From Thermoclostridium stercorarium subsp. stercorarium DSM 8532 (lineage in GTDB: Bacteria; Bacillota; Clostridia; DSM-8532): 64,000 bases of DNA. Shown in pieces: positions 54,347 through 62,923 of this stretch (the first letter of the stretch is position 1; each line of letters opens with the position of its first letter). Made by a program: the position numbers and the translations under genes. The stretch is from positions 2,702,627 through 2,766,626 of the forward strand of contig NC_020134.1 in the NCBI RefSeq assembly GCF_000331995.1, written 5' to 3'. The notes below the pieces were generated by a model. The model had not been told where the DNA came from. It saw nothing but the letters and a program-made list of their open reading frames with translations, and did no database searches.

Positions 54347-55490
54347 ACGGTTCGGGTTTTTTATCGGTAAGCCCAAACCAGTACCGGACGGCACCCACAA
54401 TCCTTTCGGAAGCATGTCCGTCGCCGTAGGGATTAACACTGTGGGCCATTCTGCGGTATTCGTTTTCGTCTTCAAGCAGCCTTGAAGCTTCTTCTATTAT
54501 ATTTTCCTTTTCGGTACCCACCACTTTAACCGTCCCGGCTTCCACCGCCTCGGGACGTTCTGTTTCATTCCGCAATACAAGTACCGGCTTACCCAATGAC
54601 GGCGCTTCCTCCTGAAGCCCGCCGGAGTCTGTCAGCACAAGATATGACCTCGACAAAAGGTTGTGCATGTCAAGAACCTGGACTGGATCTATTAAATGAA
54701 CACCGGGCACTTCACCGAGAATTTCCCTTACAGGGCCCTGCACCTGGGGATTCAAGTGCACGGGATAGACTATTTCAACATCGCCTTCGTATTTCCGAAC
54801 TATTTCCTTTAACGCATGGCATATGTTTTTAAGCGGCTGTCCGAGGTTTTCCCTCCTGTGCGCCGTTACGGTTATCACCCTTTTGTTCCGGAAATCCACT
54901 TTTCTTAAAAATTCATTTTCAAACTCGTAATTGTCCGAAACAGTGGATTTTAACGCATCTATTGCGGTATTCCCGGTAATGTATATGTTTTCAGGGTTTA
55001 CTCCCTCCCTTACCAGGTTGTTGAAATTATTTCTTGTGGGTGAAAAATGGATGTCCGCAATGCATCCTGTCAGTTTCCTGTTCATTTCTTCAGGGAAGGG
55101 AAAATATTTGTCAAAGGTTCTCAGCCCCGCTTCAACGTGTCCGACGGGTATTTTGCAGTAAAAGGATGCCAGCGCGGCAGCGAATGTAGTGGTTGTATCA
55201 CCATGAACCAGGACCATGTCGGGCTTTAATTCCTTAAGCACCTTTTCCACACCGTCAAGCACAAGGTTTGTAATACCCGACAGTGTCTGTCCCTCTTTCA
55301 TTATGTTTAAATCGTAATCGGGGTTTATGTTAAAGATTTCAAGCACCTGATCCAGCATTTGCCTGTGCTGTGCGGTTACACACACCTTTGACACGAGGTC
55401 CTGCGTATTCTCAATAGCCTTTACAAGAGGTGCCATCTTTATGGCCTCAGGTCTTGTTCCGAATATTGTGAGTATAACAGGTTTGCTCAT
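54339..55490 (-). CDS. mnaA: UDP-N-acetylglucosamine 2-epimerase, non-hydrolysing
   Basis: Converts UDP-GlcNAc to UDP-ManNAc for the wall polymer linkage unit, the donor that the TagA-type enzyme at 9.3 kb needs. The 383-aa protein has IFGTRPEAIKMAPL, VHGDTTTTFAAALA, HVEAGLRTF, PFPEEMNRKL, TGNTAIDAL, TVTAHRRENLG and LTDSGGLQEEAPSLGKPVLVLR, all standard. ATG 55490 follows GGAG. It lies 12 bp after tagO and is translationally close to it. Confidence 0.96.
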   Translation of the reverse strand: MSKPVILTIFGTRPEAIKMAPLVKAIENTQDLVSKVCVTAQHRQMLDQVLEIFNINPDYDLNIMKEGQTLSGITNLVLDGVEKVLKELKPDMVLVHGDTTTTFAAALASFYCKIPVGHVEAGLRTFDKYFPFPEEMNRKLTGCIADIHFSPTRNNFNNLVREGVNPENIYITGNTAIDALKSTVSDNYEFENEFLRKVDFRNKRVITVTAHRRENLGQPLKNICHALKEIVRKYEGDVEIVYPVHLNPQVQGPVREILGEVPGVHLIDPVQVLDMHNLLSRSYLVLTDSGGLQEEAPSLGKPVLVLRNETERPEAVEAGTVKVVGTEKENIIEEASRLLEDENEYRRMAHSVNPYGDGHASERIVGAVRYWFGLTDKKPEPFI

Positions 55491-55502
55491 ACTTACACTC
55501 CG

Positions 55503-56687
55503 TTAAGGTTTTTCTGCCTGTTCGTGGGTATATTTTCGTGTCTGGTCATGAGCCTTATTTTTTTCTTCACCGTCGTCATGGATCCTTTCGGTTATTTCCT
55601 CATTCTGCTTGTCTCCGATAATCTCCGACAAATACCTTGCTCCGGCCACCACAAAAACGGATATTATGACCACAAGGATAATTGCAGGAAGAAGGCCCTT
55701 ATTGGCCAAAAGTATGGACACAAGACCCAAAGCGCCGCTTACGACATACAGTATCGTAACCGAGTATTTCGGGGAAATTCCCATATCCACCAGCCGGTGA
55801 TGTATATGCCCCCTGTCGGCCTGTCCGATTGGCTTTCTGTTAATAACTCTTCTTATAATCGCAAAAGCCGTGTCAAATATCGGAAGTCCCAAAGCAATAA
55901 GCGAAACAACCATCGTCAGTGCGGTATATGCCTTCGTCGCACCTTCAATGGATATGACCGACATAATAAAACCCAGGAAATAAGCGCCGGTGGAACCTAT
56001 GAATATCTTTGCCGGATTGAAATTATACGGCAGAAAACCCATAACGGCGCCTGCCAGCGCTACATACAACACCGCAAAAACGGCGTGAATATCGGGGGCC
56101 ATCATGACCGCAACAACGAAAAGCGACAGTGAAGCAATTCCGGTAACACCCGCCGCAAGCCCGTCCAGCCCGTCAATTAAATTTATTGCATTTGTGATTC
56201 CGACAATCCAGAAAATTGACAAAATCACAGATATCGTCTCATCAATGCTCACGTATTTTATATCCTTGACCGAAATCGTAAAATACTTAATCTTTGTTCC
56301 GGTAAAAACCACAATCGCGGCAGCGACAAGCTGTACCGGGAATTTAACCTTAGCCGACAGCGGATGTATGTCGTCTATGATGCCCATGGCTACGATAATT
56401 ATCAGCGCGACAAAAAAGCCTATCAATTTCATCGGCGAAATATCACTGAGCCATTTAATGAGTTCATCGGGCTGATACACCAGGAACTCATAGAAAACCG
56501 AAACCAGAAAGCCAGCGATCACGGCAAGGCCGCCCATAAGGGCAGTGGGCTTTTTATGCATTCTTCTGTCGTCCTTCGGAACATCAATCGCATTAAGGCG
56601 CACTGCTATCTTTTTTGCTATGGGGCAGGTAAAAAACGAAACAATCAGAGCTATCGCAAAAGGTATAATGTATTCATACTCCACCAT
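55503..56687 (-). CDS. tagO: UDP-GlcNAc:undecaprenyl-phosphate GlcNAc-1-phosphate transferase (TagO/WecA)
   Basis: Integral membrane enzyme that starts undecaprenyl-PP-GlcNAc synthesis for wall polymers. The 394-aa protein has about ten to eleven membrane segments. The active-site loops are present: VPKDDRRMHKKPTALMGGLA, GIIDDIHPLSAKVKFPVQL with the catalytic DD, NAINLIDGLDGLAAGV, and GQADRGHIHHRLVDMG with the HIHH that marks the WecA/TagO branch rather than MraY. The C-terminal tail is long and charged. ATG 56687 follows GAGGTG. mnaA follows directly. Confidence 0.95.
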   Translation of the reverse strand: MVEYEYIIPFAIALIVSFFTCPIAKKIAVRLNAIDVPKDDRRMHKKPTALMGGLAVIAGFLVSVFYEFLVYQPDELIKWLSDISPMKLIGFFVALIIIVAMGIIDDIHPLSAKVKFPVQLVAAAIVVFTGTKIKYFTISVKDIKYVSIDETISVILSIFWIVGITNAINLIDGLDGLAAGVTGIASLSLFVVAVMMAPDIHAVFAVLYVALAGAVMGFLPYNFNPAKIFIGSTGAYFLGFIMSVISIEGATKAYTALTMVVSLIALGLPIFDTAFAIIRRVINRKPIGQADRGHIHHRLVDMGISPKYSVTILYVVSGALGLVSILLANKGLLPAIILVVIISVFVVAGARYLSEIIGDKQNEEITERIHDDGEEKNKAHDQTRKYTHEQAEKP

Positions 56688-56744
56688 TTATATTTCGACA
56701 CCTCTTTTGTATAAAACAATTGCCAAAAATATTTTTCCCATCAT
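56688..56744 (-). CDS. Possible 18-aa leader ORF abutting tagO
   Basis: Minus strand: ATG ATG GGA AAA ATA to TAA encodes MMGKIFLAIVLYKRGVEI and its stop touches the tagO ATG. The frame stays open a little upstream (about 12 more codons) without a start. No strong binding site precedes it. It could be a coupling leader peptide, the tail of a lost gene or chance. Listed only for completeness. Confidence 0.2.
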   Translation of the reverse strand: MMGKIFLAIVLYKRGVEI

Positions 56745-56874
56745 ATAAGACAGTATAACCCCGCCGAATGTTCCGTGAGTGTCAAAAAATCATTTTTTAT
56801 ACTGAACATTTTTGAAATCATTCATATTATATCATTATAAACCGCAGGATTTTTTCATTTTATTTAAATATATG

Positions 56875-57345
56875 TTAAGCCTTAATTACACGGCTGTCAC
56901 CCGGGCCTTCGTACCGCACCACTCTGACCCCGGCCTCCTGTAATAACTCCATTGCAAGGCTGTCGGGATAATCGCCCTTGAATACTATTTTCTTTATACC
57001 GGCATTGATTATAAGCTTGGCACACAGAACACATGGCTGAGTTGTTACATACATCGTACCGCCGTTGACACTGGTTCCCGAATATGCCGCCTGGACAATC
57101 GCGTTTTGTTCCGCGTGGGCAGCCCGGCATATTTCATGCCGCTGCCCCGACGGAATGCCGAGCTTGTCCCTGAGACAGCCCACTTCCGCGCAGTGTTTGC
57201 ATCCTACCGGCGCGCCGTTATATCCCGTTGCAAGAATCCTCTTGTCTTTGACAATCAGTGCTCCCACCTGACGGCGCAAGCAGGTGGAACGTTTTTTCAC
57301 CAGCTCGACAATGTCCATGAAATACTCATCCCACGACGGTCTCAC
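56875..57345 (-). CDS. comEB: dCMP deaminase (ComEB-like)
   Basis: Zinc enzyme making dUMP from dCMP for dTMP synthesis. The 156-aa protein has the zinc ligands in [12 protein letters not shown] (HAE) and [16 protein letters not shown] (PCxxC), and extra CKHCAEVGC near residue 50. [12 protein letters not shown] is the family start. I use GTG 57345, 8 nt after AGGGG; GTG 57354 lies inside the binding site. In Bacillus the same gene is comEB of the competence operon; the other com genes are not here. It sits between upp and tagO. Confidence 0.92.
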   Translation of the reverse strand: MRPSWDEYFMDIVELVKKRSTCLRRQVGALIVKDKRILATGYNGAPVGCKHCAEVGCLRDKLGIPSGQRHEICRAAHAEQNAIVQAAYSGTSVNGGTMYVTTQPCVLCAKLIINAGIKKIVFKGDYPDSLAMELLQEAGVRVVRYEGPGDSRVIKA

Positions 57346-57390
57346 ACATTTCACCCCTGAGCCTTTCCGCTGCCTTTTGCCTGTTTTTCC

Positions 57391-58029
57391 TTACTTTGTT
57401 CCGAAAAGCCTGTCTCCGGCGTCACCCAAACCGGGAACGATATAACCGTGTTCGTTTAACTTTTCGTCCACGGCAGCACAGTAAATGGCTACATCCGGGT
57501 GATCATTGTGAAGTCTTCGTATTCCTTCCTGGGACGCAATCAGGCACATGAATTTTATGTTTTTTACGTTCCTCTTTTTCAGGAAATTCACTGCTCCGCT
57601 GGCCGAGCCTCCGGTGGCAAGCATCGGATCCACAAGCACCACGTCCCGTTCGTCAATATCCGACGGGAGTTTGCAGTAGTATTCTATCGGTTCCAGCGTC
57701 TCATGGTCCCTGTAAATCCCTATATGACCCACACGTGCCATCGGAACAAGTTTCAAAAAGCCGTCTGCCATTCCGAGCCCGGCCCTGAGAATGGGTACCA
57801 CGGCCAGCTTCTTTCCCGCTATAACCTTGGTTTTTGCGACGGCCAAAGGAGTTTCCACTTCAATGTCCATCAGCGGAAGGTCCCTTGTAACTTCGTAACC
57901 CATTAAAACCGCAACTTCCGAAACCAATTCCCTGAATTCCTTCGAACTTGTATTCTTGTCCCTCAGTAATGAGACTTTGTGCTGGATAAGGGGATGATCA
58001 AATATAAAAACATTGTCCATATTCTGCAT
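57391..58029 (-). CDS. upp: Uracil phosphoribosyltransferase
   Basis: Salvages uracil to UMP using PRPP. The 212-aa protein shows [31 protein letters not shown], the PRPP loop [17 protein letters not shown], and the uracil-binding [14 protein letters not shown] at the C-terminus. ATG 58029 follows GGAAAGG. It lies between rpiB and comEB; this order is common in Firmicutes. Confidence 0.96.
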   Translation of the reverse strand: MQNMDNVFIFDHPLIQHKVSLLRDKNTSSKEFRELVSEVAVLMGYEVTRDLPLMDIEVETPLAVAKTKVIAGKKLAVVPILRAGLGMADGFLKLVPMARVGHIGIYRDHETLEPIEYYCKLPSDIDERDVVLVDPMLATGGSASGAVNFLKKRNVKNIKFMCLIASQEGIRRLHNDHPDVAIYCAAVDEKLNEHGYIVPGLGDAGDRLFGTK

Positions 58030-58082
58030 AATAAACCTGCCTTTCCTACTTTCTTTAGTTTTTTTTCATATTCAGAGACCTT

Positions 58083-58113
58083 AAAAAATGGAATGCCTGT
58101 AACAGACATTCCA
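58083..58113 (-). terminator. Terminator of rpiB
   Basis: Stem TGGAATG..CTGT / ACAG..CATTCCA with one mismatch, then TTTTTTAAGG on the minus strand. It lies right behind the rpiB stop and before upp, so upp likely has read-through or its own promoter. Confidence 0.8.
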
Positions 58114-58114
58114 C

Positions 58115-58564
58115 TTACTCCTTATATTCTTCTTCAATAGCGTTAATTTTATCAATTCTTCTCTGATGCCGAGCCTCATGGGAGAAAGGAGTTTCCATAA
58201 AGGTTTTAACTATGTCAAGTGCAAGACCGATGCCAAGAACACGGCCCCCAAGGGCCAATACATTGGCATTGTTGTGTTCTCTGGCCATTCGCGCCATATA
58301 TGTGTCGGTACACAAAGCCGCTCTGATTCCGGGCACCTTGTTTGCCGCAATGGATATGCCGATGCCTGTTCCGCATATCACGATGCCCAAATCACATTCA
58401 CCCGACGCTACAGCCTTTGCGACCACAACACCTATATCAGAATAGTCCACCGCTTCGGTACTGTAGGTGCCATAATCCCTGTAAGGTATTTTTTCACTGT
58501 CCAGATAACCTTTTATGGCTTCTTTCAGTTCGTATCCGCCATGGTCGCTTCCAATCGCGATCAT
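58115..58564 (-). CDS. rpiB: Ribose-5-phosphate isomerase B
   Basis: Interconverts ribose 5-phosphate and ribulose 5-phosphate; it links Gnd (26.5-28.0 kb) to Prs. The 149-aa protein has IAIGSDHGGYELK, VDYSDIGVVVAKAV, VICGTGIGISIAANK with the catalytic Cys, and REHNNANVLALGGRVLG. Typical length. AGGGGAG precedes ATG 58564. It lies 137 bp after the ywlE-like gene. Confidence 0.96.
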   Translation of the reverse strand: MIAIGSDHGGYELKEAIKGYLDSEKIPYRDYGTYSTEAVDYSDIGVVVAKAVASGECDLGIVICGTGIGISIAANKVPGIRAALCTDTYMARMAREHNNANVLALGGRVLGIGLALDIVKTFMETPFSHEARHQRRIDKINAIEEEYKE

Positions 58565-58701
58565 AAAAAATAAGTCTCCCCTTTTTCACACAAAGCCCTG
58601 TTTTTTCGTACGGAACTTCGGCTTGCCACGTTCCATAGTTCATTTTATAACAATAAGATAAATTGTGCAACAATTGCAGACACAGTACGCATGAATTTGC
58701 A

Positions 58702-59154
58702 TCAAAGTTTGTCCAGTATTCTAAGAAGCGCCGTTTCAATCTCCTCGGCACAGTCCTCATATACCTCCACGCCGTATCCGAAAGGATCGGATATATCCCA
58801 GTCATTTTTGGAATAACCGGCATATTCCTTCAGCGTGAAGACCTTGTCGGCCGCTTCAGGGTACACGTCAAGGATCATTCGCTTGTGGTCCCTTGTCATC
58901 GTCAAGACAACATAGGCATCCCTGATCATGTCAATATCCAGAACGCGGGCGTAATGCCCTGAAATGTCAAGCCCGTATTTTCTCATCGCCTCTATGGCCT
59001 CAAAGCTTGCACCATCGCCTTCGAAGGCATAAACTCCCGCCGACGAGCATGTATATTTATTGTCCAGGCCCTTGGCTTCAACAATGCTTTTAAAAAGCGC
59101 TTCAGCCATCGGGCTTCTGCATGTATTGCCGGTACATACAAACAGTACATTTTT
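58702..59154 (-). CDS. ywlE: Low-molecular-weight phosphatase, YwlE-type protein-arginine phosphatase
   Basis: The 150-aa protein has VLFVCTGNTCRSPMAEALF, the LMW-PTP P-loop; the Thr in CTGNTCRS is the residue that YwlE uses to select phospho-arginine rather than phospho-tyrosine. The general acid Asp is in DISDPFGYG. In Bacillus YwlE opposes McsB in marking proteins for ClpCP. Start ATG 59154 is chosen by family length; ATG 59196 is possible and neither has a strong binding site. It lies between tsaC and rpiB as in Bacillus. Confidence 0.9.
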   Translation of the reverse strand, partial: KNVLFVCTGNTCRSPMAEALFKSIVEAKGLDNKYTCSSAGVYAFEGDGASFEAIEAMRKYGLDISGHYARVLDIDMIRDAYVVLTMTRDHKRMILDVYPEAADKVFTLKEYAGYSKNDWDISDPFGYGVEVYEDCAEEIETALLRILDKL

Positions 59155-59210
59155 CATATCGCTGACTACCCCGTTCATTTTTATACTCTCATTCATATTA
59201 TTCCCGAATA

Positions 59211-60260
59211 TTATTCTCCGGCCTGTATTATTTTCCCTCCGGCCGCTTTTTCAATACGGTTCATCACCGCGAGGCCCATGCCCTCCTTCGGGATTGCCTC
59301 GACATATATCCTGTCGGCTCCCATTCTGTCACATTCCCTGAAAAGCCTGAATATGCTCGAAGCTATTTCAGCCGCATTTTCAATGCTGCCATAGGAAATT
59401 GCGTTTTTCAGGCCGTATTCCCGTATATGTTCTTTTGCCGCCAGTATTACCGATTTTATACCCGCATTTTCGTCGTCCGTAACCGCCTTTTTCAGCCACT
59501 CAGCAATATTTCCGTATTCTCCCGAAACGACAAACACATCGGCTTTCGGCGCATAGTGTTTGTATTTCATTCCCGGCGCCCTTGGCCTGTCAACCGGCTT
59601 TCTCTCCAAAATGCTTCTGTCCAGCTCCACCCGTCCTATTACCTGTTCTATCATCCGTGGTGTTATACCTCCGGGCCTTAAAATCACAGCCGGTTCAGAC
59701 GTCATGTCAACAACGGTGGATTCAACGCCAACCCGGCACGGGCCGCCGTCGATGATATAAGAGATTCTGCCGTCGAGATCCTCCAGCACGTGTTTCGCCA
59801 TTGTCGGGCTTGGCCTTCCCGAACGGTTCGCGCTGGGCGCAGCGACAGGAACACCGGCTTTGCGTATCAGCTCCAGCGCAATATCATTGTCAGGCATTCT
59901 TATTGCCACAGTATTAAGACCGCCTGTCGTAACGTCGGGAACAATATCGGTTTTTTTAAGAATAATTGTAAGGGGTCCGGGCCAGTAAGCCGACATGAGC
60001 TTCAACGCGTTGGGACTGATTTCGGTTACGAGAGGTTCCAGCATATCACGATCGGCGATATGCACAATCAGGGGGTTATCGGACGGGCGGCCCTTTGCGA
60101 TATAGATTGACCTAACGGCTTCGCTGTCCAAAGCATTTGCTCCGAGACCGTAAACCGTCTCGGTCGGGAAAGCCACCAGCTTTCCTTCCCTAAGCGCCAT
60201 AGCCGCTTCTATAAATTCGGGCGCATCCCCGGACGTAAATTCGATATATTTCGTCTGCAT
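59211..60260 (-). CDS. tsaC: L-threonylcarbamoyladenylate synthase (Sua5/YwlC)
   Basis: Makes the threonylcarbamoyl-AMP used for the t6A modification of tRNAs. The 349-aa protein has the YrdC domain (FPTETVYGLGANA, KGRPSDNPLIVHI, WPGPLTIIL, TVAIRMPDN, VPVAAPSANRSGRPSPT, GGPCRVGVESTVVD) followed by PGMKYKHYAPKADVF and the C-terminal Sua5 domain. So it is the long Sua5 form. GGAG precedes ATG 60260. First of the conserved tsaC-ywlE-rpiB-upp-comEB-tagO-mnaA run. Confidence 0.95.
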   Translation of the reverse strand: MQTKYIEFTSGDAPEFIEAAMALREGKLVAFPTETVYGLGANALDSEAVRSIYIAKGRPSDNPLIVHIADRDMLEPLVTEISPNALKLMSAYWPGPLTIILKKTDIVPDVTTGGLNTVAIRMPDNDIALELIRKAGVPVAAPSANRSGRPSPTMAKHVLEDLDGRISYIIDGGPCRVGVESTVVDMTSEPAVILRPGGITPRMIEQVIGRVELDRSILERKPVDRPRAPGMKYKHYAPKADVFVVSGEYGNIAEWLKKAVTDDENAGIKSVILAAKEHIREYGLKNAISYGSIENAAEIASSIFRLFRECDRMGADRIYVEAIPKEGMGLAVMNRIEKAAGGKIIQAGE

Positions 60261-60364
60261 TTCCTACTCCGTTCAAGTCCTTTCGGTAAATTCATCTTCG
60301 GTAATCAAATAGATTATAGCATAATTAAACAATGCTGCAAGCCGAAAGAACGGTTTCGGCAAAA

Positions 60365-61855
60365 TCATACATCTTTTGTCGCAAGTTCTATTATCTTCTC
60401 CACCGTTATGTCCTTTGTTGAAACATTGCATGCCAGAGTCCGGCTGGAAAGAACCGCAACGCGATCACAAATCCCCAGGATTTCCTCTATGTCCGAAGAA
60501 ATGAAAATTACGCCCACTTCTTTCTTTACCAGATCGTTTATAAAATTGTAAATGTCAATTTTACTTGCAATATCCAGACCACGGGTGGGCTCATCAAGTA
60601 TGAATATTTTTGCCCGGTTCATAATCCATTTTGCAAAAACTGCCTTTTGTTGATTACCGCTTGAATATTCAAGAATATTTTCCCTCGGATCCTGAGTTAT
60701 ATTCAGTTTTTTGATGTATTCCATAACCGACTGGGTCAATATTGAAGTGTTAATTTTCAGCGCATGGGCAAATCTTTTTAACGATGACACCGAAATATTG
60801 TCGCTTACGGAAAGGTAACTGAAAATGGAGTAGTTTATCCGGTCCTCGGGGATTAAAGCAATCCCGTTTGATATGGCTATGTACGGATCTGAAATTTTAA
60901 CTTCTGAACCGTTTATGAATATTTTGCCTTTGACATTATCCACCGCACCAAACAGGCATTTCGCCAGAAGAGTCCTTCCCGAACCTGCAAGCCCCGTTAC
61001 TCCCAATATTTCTCCCTTTCGCAAATCAAAACTAATATTCTGAAGTTTGTCTTCAAAACATAAGTCCCTTACCGACAATATAACGTCTCCCGTTTTTACC
61101 CTGATTTTCGGATACCTGTTTTTTATCTGCCGCCCGCTTATCAGCCGTATTATCTCATCCCTCGTACAGTCCGCGACCTTTCTTGTGTCAACGATTCTGC
61201 CGTCCCTGATTATCGTAATTCTGTCCCCGAGGAGAAATACATCATCCAGGCTGTGAGTAATGTAAAAAATACCGGCGCCTCTTTCCCGTATGCTTTTTAC
61301 CACATTACACATGAGTTCTTTTTCGTTCTGAGTAAGAGCGGCAAAAGGTTCATCCAGAATAACAATATCCGCCTCTGATACATAAGCCCTCAGAACTTCG
61401 CATATTTGCCGCTGTGCAAGTCCCAGTGAGGAAACCCTGTCATTTATCGATATGGGCAGATTAAACTCATCAAGCAGTTTCCGGCACATATAATTGAGTT
61501 TGTTGTAGTCAATGATCTTCAGAAACCTGTTTTTGTACGGCAAATTATTAAAGAACAGATTTTCGGCTATCGTGAGATTTGTCAGCATCTCAGATTCCTG
61601 TCTTACATAGGTTATATCCTTTTTCACGGCGGAAGAGTACTCACTGTATTTCAGTTCCCTGCCTTTCAGGAAAAACCGGCCGGAATCGGGCGGCAACTGT
61701 CCGCTGACCACATGCATAAGCAGGCTTTTGCCTGAGCGGTTCTCACCCATAATTACATGAATCTCGTTCGGGTATAAATCAAGGTTAATGCCGGACAACG
61801 AGAAATTCTCAATTCTCAAATTCACATTCTCCAGTTTTAAAACCGGTATTTCCAT
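60365..61855 (-). CDS. Sugar ABC transporter double ATPase (MglA/XylG/RbsA type)
   Basis: The 496-aa protein has two ABC domains. The first has Walker A MGENRSGKSLLMHVV (an N-R change in the usual GENGAGKS), a weak signature SSLGLAQRQICEV and Walker B VILDEPFAAL. The second has GLAGSGRTLLAKC, YSSGNQQKAVFAKW and FILDEPTRGLD. Monosaccharide importers of this type need a permease and a binding protein. Here it lies behind the broken deoR gene, with the ChvE-like gene divergent and no permease on its strand. Sequence is less conserved than expected, so activity may be reduced or specialised. ATG 61855 has a weak upstream site. Confidence 0.85.
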   Translation of the reverse strand: MEIPVLKLENVNLRIENFSLSGINLDLYPNEIHVIMGENRSGKSLLMHVVSGQLPPDSGRFFLKGRELKYSEYSSAVKKDITYVRQESEMLTNLTIAENLFFNNLPYKNRFLKIIDYNKLNYMCRKLLDEFNLPISINDRVSSLGLAQRQICEVLRAYVSEADIVILDEPFAALTQNEKELMCNVVKSIRERGAGIFYITHSLDDVFLLGDRITIIRDGRIVDTRKVADCTRDEIIRLISGRQIKNRYPKIRVKTGDVILSVRDLCFEDKLQNISFDLRKGEILGVTGLAGSGRTLLAKCLFGAVDNVKGKIFINGSEVKISDPYIAISNGIALIPEDRINYSIFSYLSVSDNISVSSLKRFAHALKINTSILTQSVMEYIKKLNITQDPRENILEYSSGNQQKAVFAKWIMNRAKIFILDEPTRGLDIASKIDIYNFINDLVKKEVGVIFISSDIEEILGICDRVAVLSSRTLACNVSTKDITVEKIIELATKDV

Positions 61856-61885
61856 GTTTTCTCCCTGGCCTTAAGCCACAAATAC

Positions 61886-62655
61886 TTATTCTTCATATAT
61901 GTCAACGGACGTATATACCTGAATGTTCAGGCCAAACAAATAATCCTTGTAGGAATCGTCCAATGCAGAATTTGTTATGATTTTGTCGGCAAGATCGACG
62001 CTGCCCACACGGTAAAGGGATTTCTCACCAAAGCAGTTAGCCAGGCAGACAACCGACACTATCTCAGCAGAACGTATGGCCTTTTGGATAAACGACGCCT
62101 TGCTTATGCTCGAGACCATAATTCCCGCCTGCTTATTAATGGCGTCAACCTCAACAAACAGATGTTTCACCGAAAAATACTGCATATTGTTTTCGGCCAG
62201 CTGGCCGTAGACGGCGTATTCCTTCACATCCCCGCCCAATAATATCACATTGTTTACAGGGGAATTGGCAAACTCCATCGCCACCCTCATATCATTCGTA
62301 AGAACGGTCAGGTTGCTCTTCTGCGTCAGTTTCCGCGCGATATAAACGTTGGTAAGCCCTTCGGTAATCATAATCATGTCGTTGTCCGAAACCAAATGAA
62401 AAACCGTTTCGGCATTTCCTGCCGTTGGGTTTTATATATATCAACAAATTCCTCTGCGTGCTCCTCTTCCGTATATTCCTTCAATATCGCGCCGCCGTGG
62501 GTACGCTCCAAAAAGCCCTCTTTCTCAAGCTTTTCCAGATCCCTTCTGATTGTTACTTCGGTAACATTCAGAAGTTCGCTCAGTTTCGCAACCGACACCT
62601 TATGCTCTTTTAACAGATAATTTTTAATTATCCTTATCCGTTCCGCTGCAAACAT
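61886..62655 (-). pseudogene. DeoR-family transcriptional regulator with frameshift
   Basis: The front frame (62655 to 62374) has the DeoR helix-turn-helix: ERIRIIKNYLLKEHKVSV, LSELLNVTEVTIRRDLEKLE and FLERTHGGA. The back frame reads NPTAGNAETVFHLVSDND, ITEGLTNVYIARKL, LTNDMRVAMEFA and VILLGGD, the sensor domain, ending at 61886. Adding one A to the four-A run (minus strand; 62430-62433) joins them as FVDIYKNPTAGNAETV. The regulator would be about 255 aa, the normal length. Error in the sequence or a true mutation cannot be told apart. It is divergent from the ChvE-like gene and upstream of the ABC ATPase, its likely targets. Confidence 0.85.
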
Positions 62656-62692
62656 ATCTTCACTGTCCGGTTCCTTTCCGCTTGATATGATT

Positions 62693-62721
62693 ATTTTATA
62701 TTACTTTTTTGAATATTTCAA
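62693..62721 (-). promoter_or_regulatory. Promoter of the deoR-ATPase operon
   Basis: Minus strand TTGAAA (62716-62721), 17 bp, TAAAAT (62693-62698). Reasonable match, 38 bp before the deoR ATG. Confidence 0.5.
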
Positions 62722-62775
62722 TGTCTTAAAACGAAAAAATAAATAAATAAACGCAACAATTCAAACAAAAATCTA

Positions 62776-62804
62776 TTGACACTATAACTAATTTTTGTTA
62801 ATAT
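62776..62804 (+). promoter_or_regulatory. SigA promoter of the ChvE-like gene
   Basis: TTGACA (62776-62781), 17 bp, TAATAT (62799-62804). Perfect -35. Start near 62811, which places the palindrome at 62874-62889 in the leader. Confidence 0.75.
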
Positions 62805-62873
62805 CGCAGAGGAATCGAACATAAATATAAATTAACAGAAAAAAATGAAAAAATAGAATTTTTGTTTTCAATC

Positions 62874-62889
62874 TATAGGGCGCCCTATA
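62874..62889. promoter_or_regulatory. 16-bp perfect palindrome in the leader of the ChvE-like gene
   Basis: TATAGGGCGCCCTATA reads the same on both strands. It is GC-rich inside an otherwise A+T-rich leader, about 65 bp after the predicted start and 35 bp before the ATG. An operator for a roadblock repressor is likely; the DeoR-family protein is one candidate. Confidence 0.6.
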
Positions 62890-62923
62890 TAAAAATAAAA
62901 AAATATTGGGGAGGACTTGGGGT

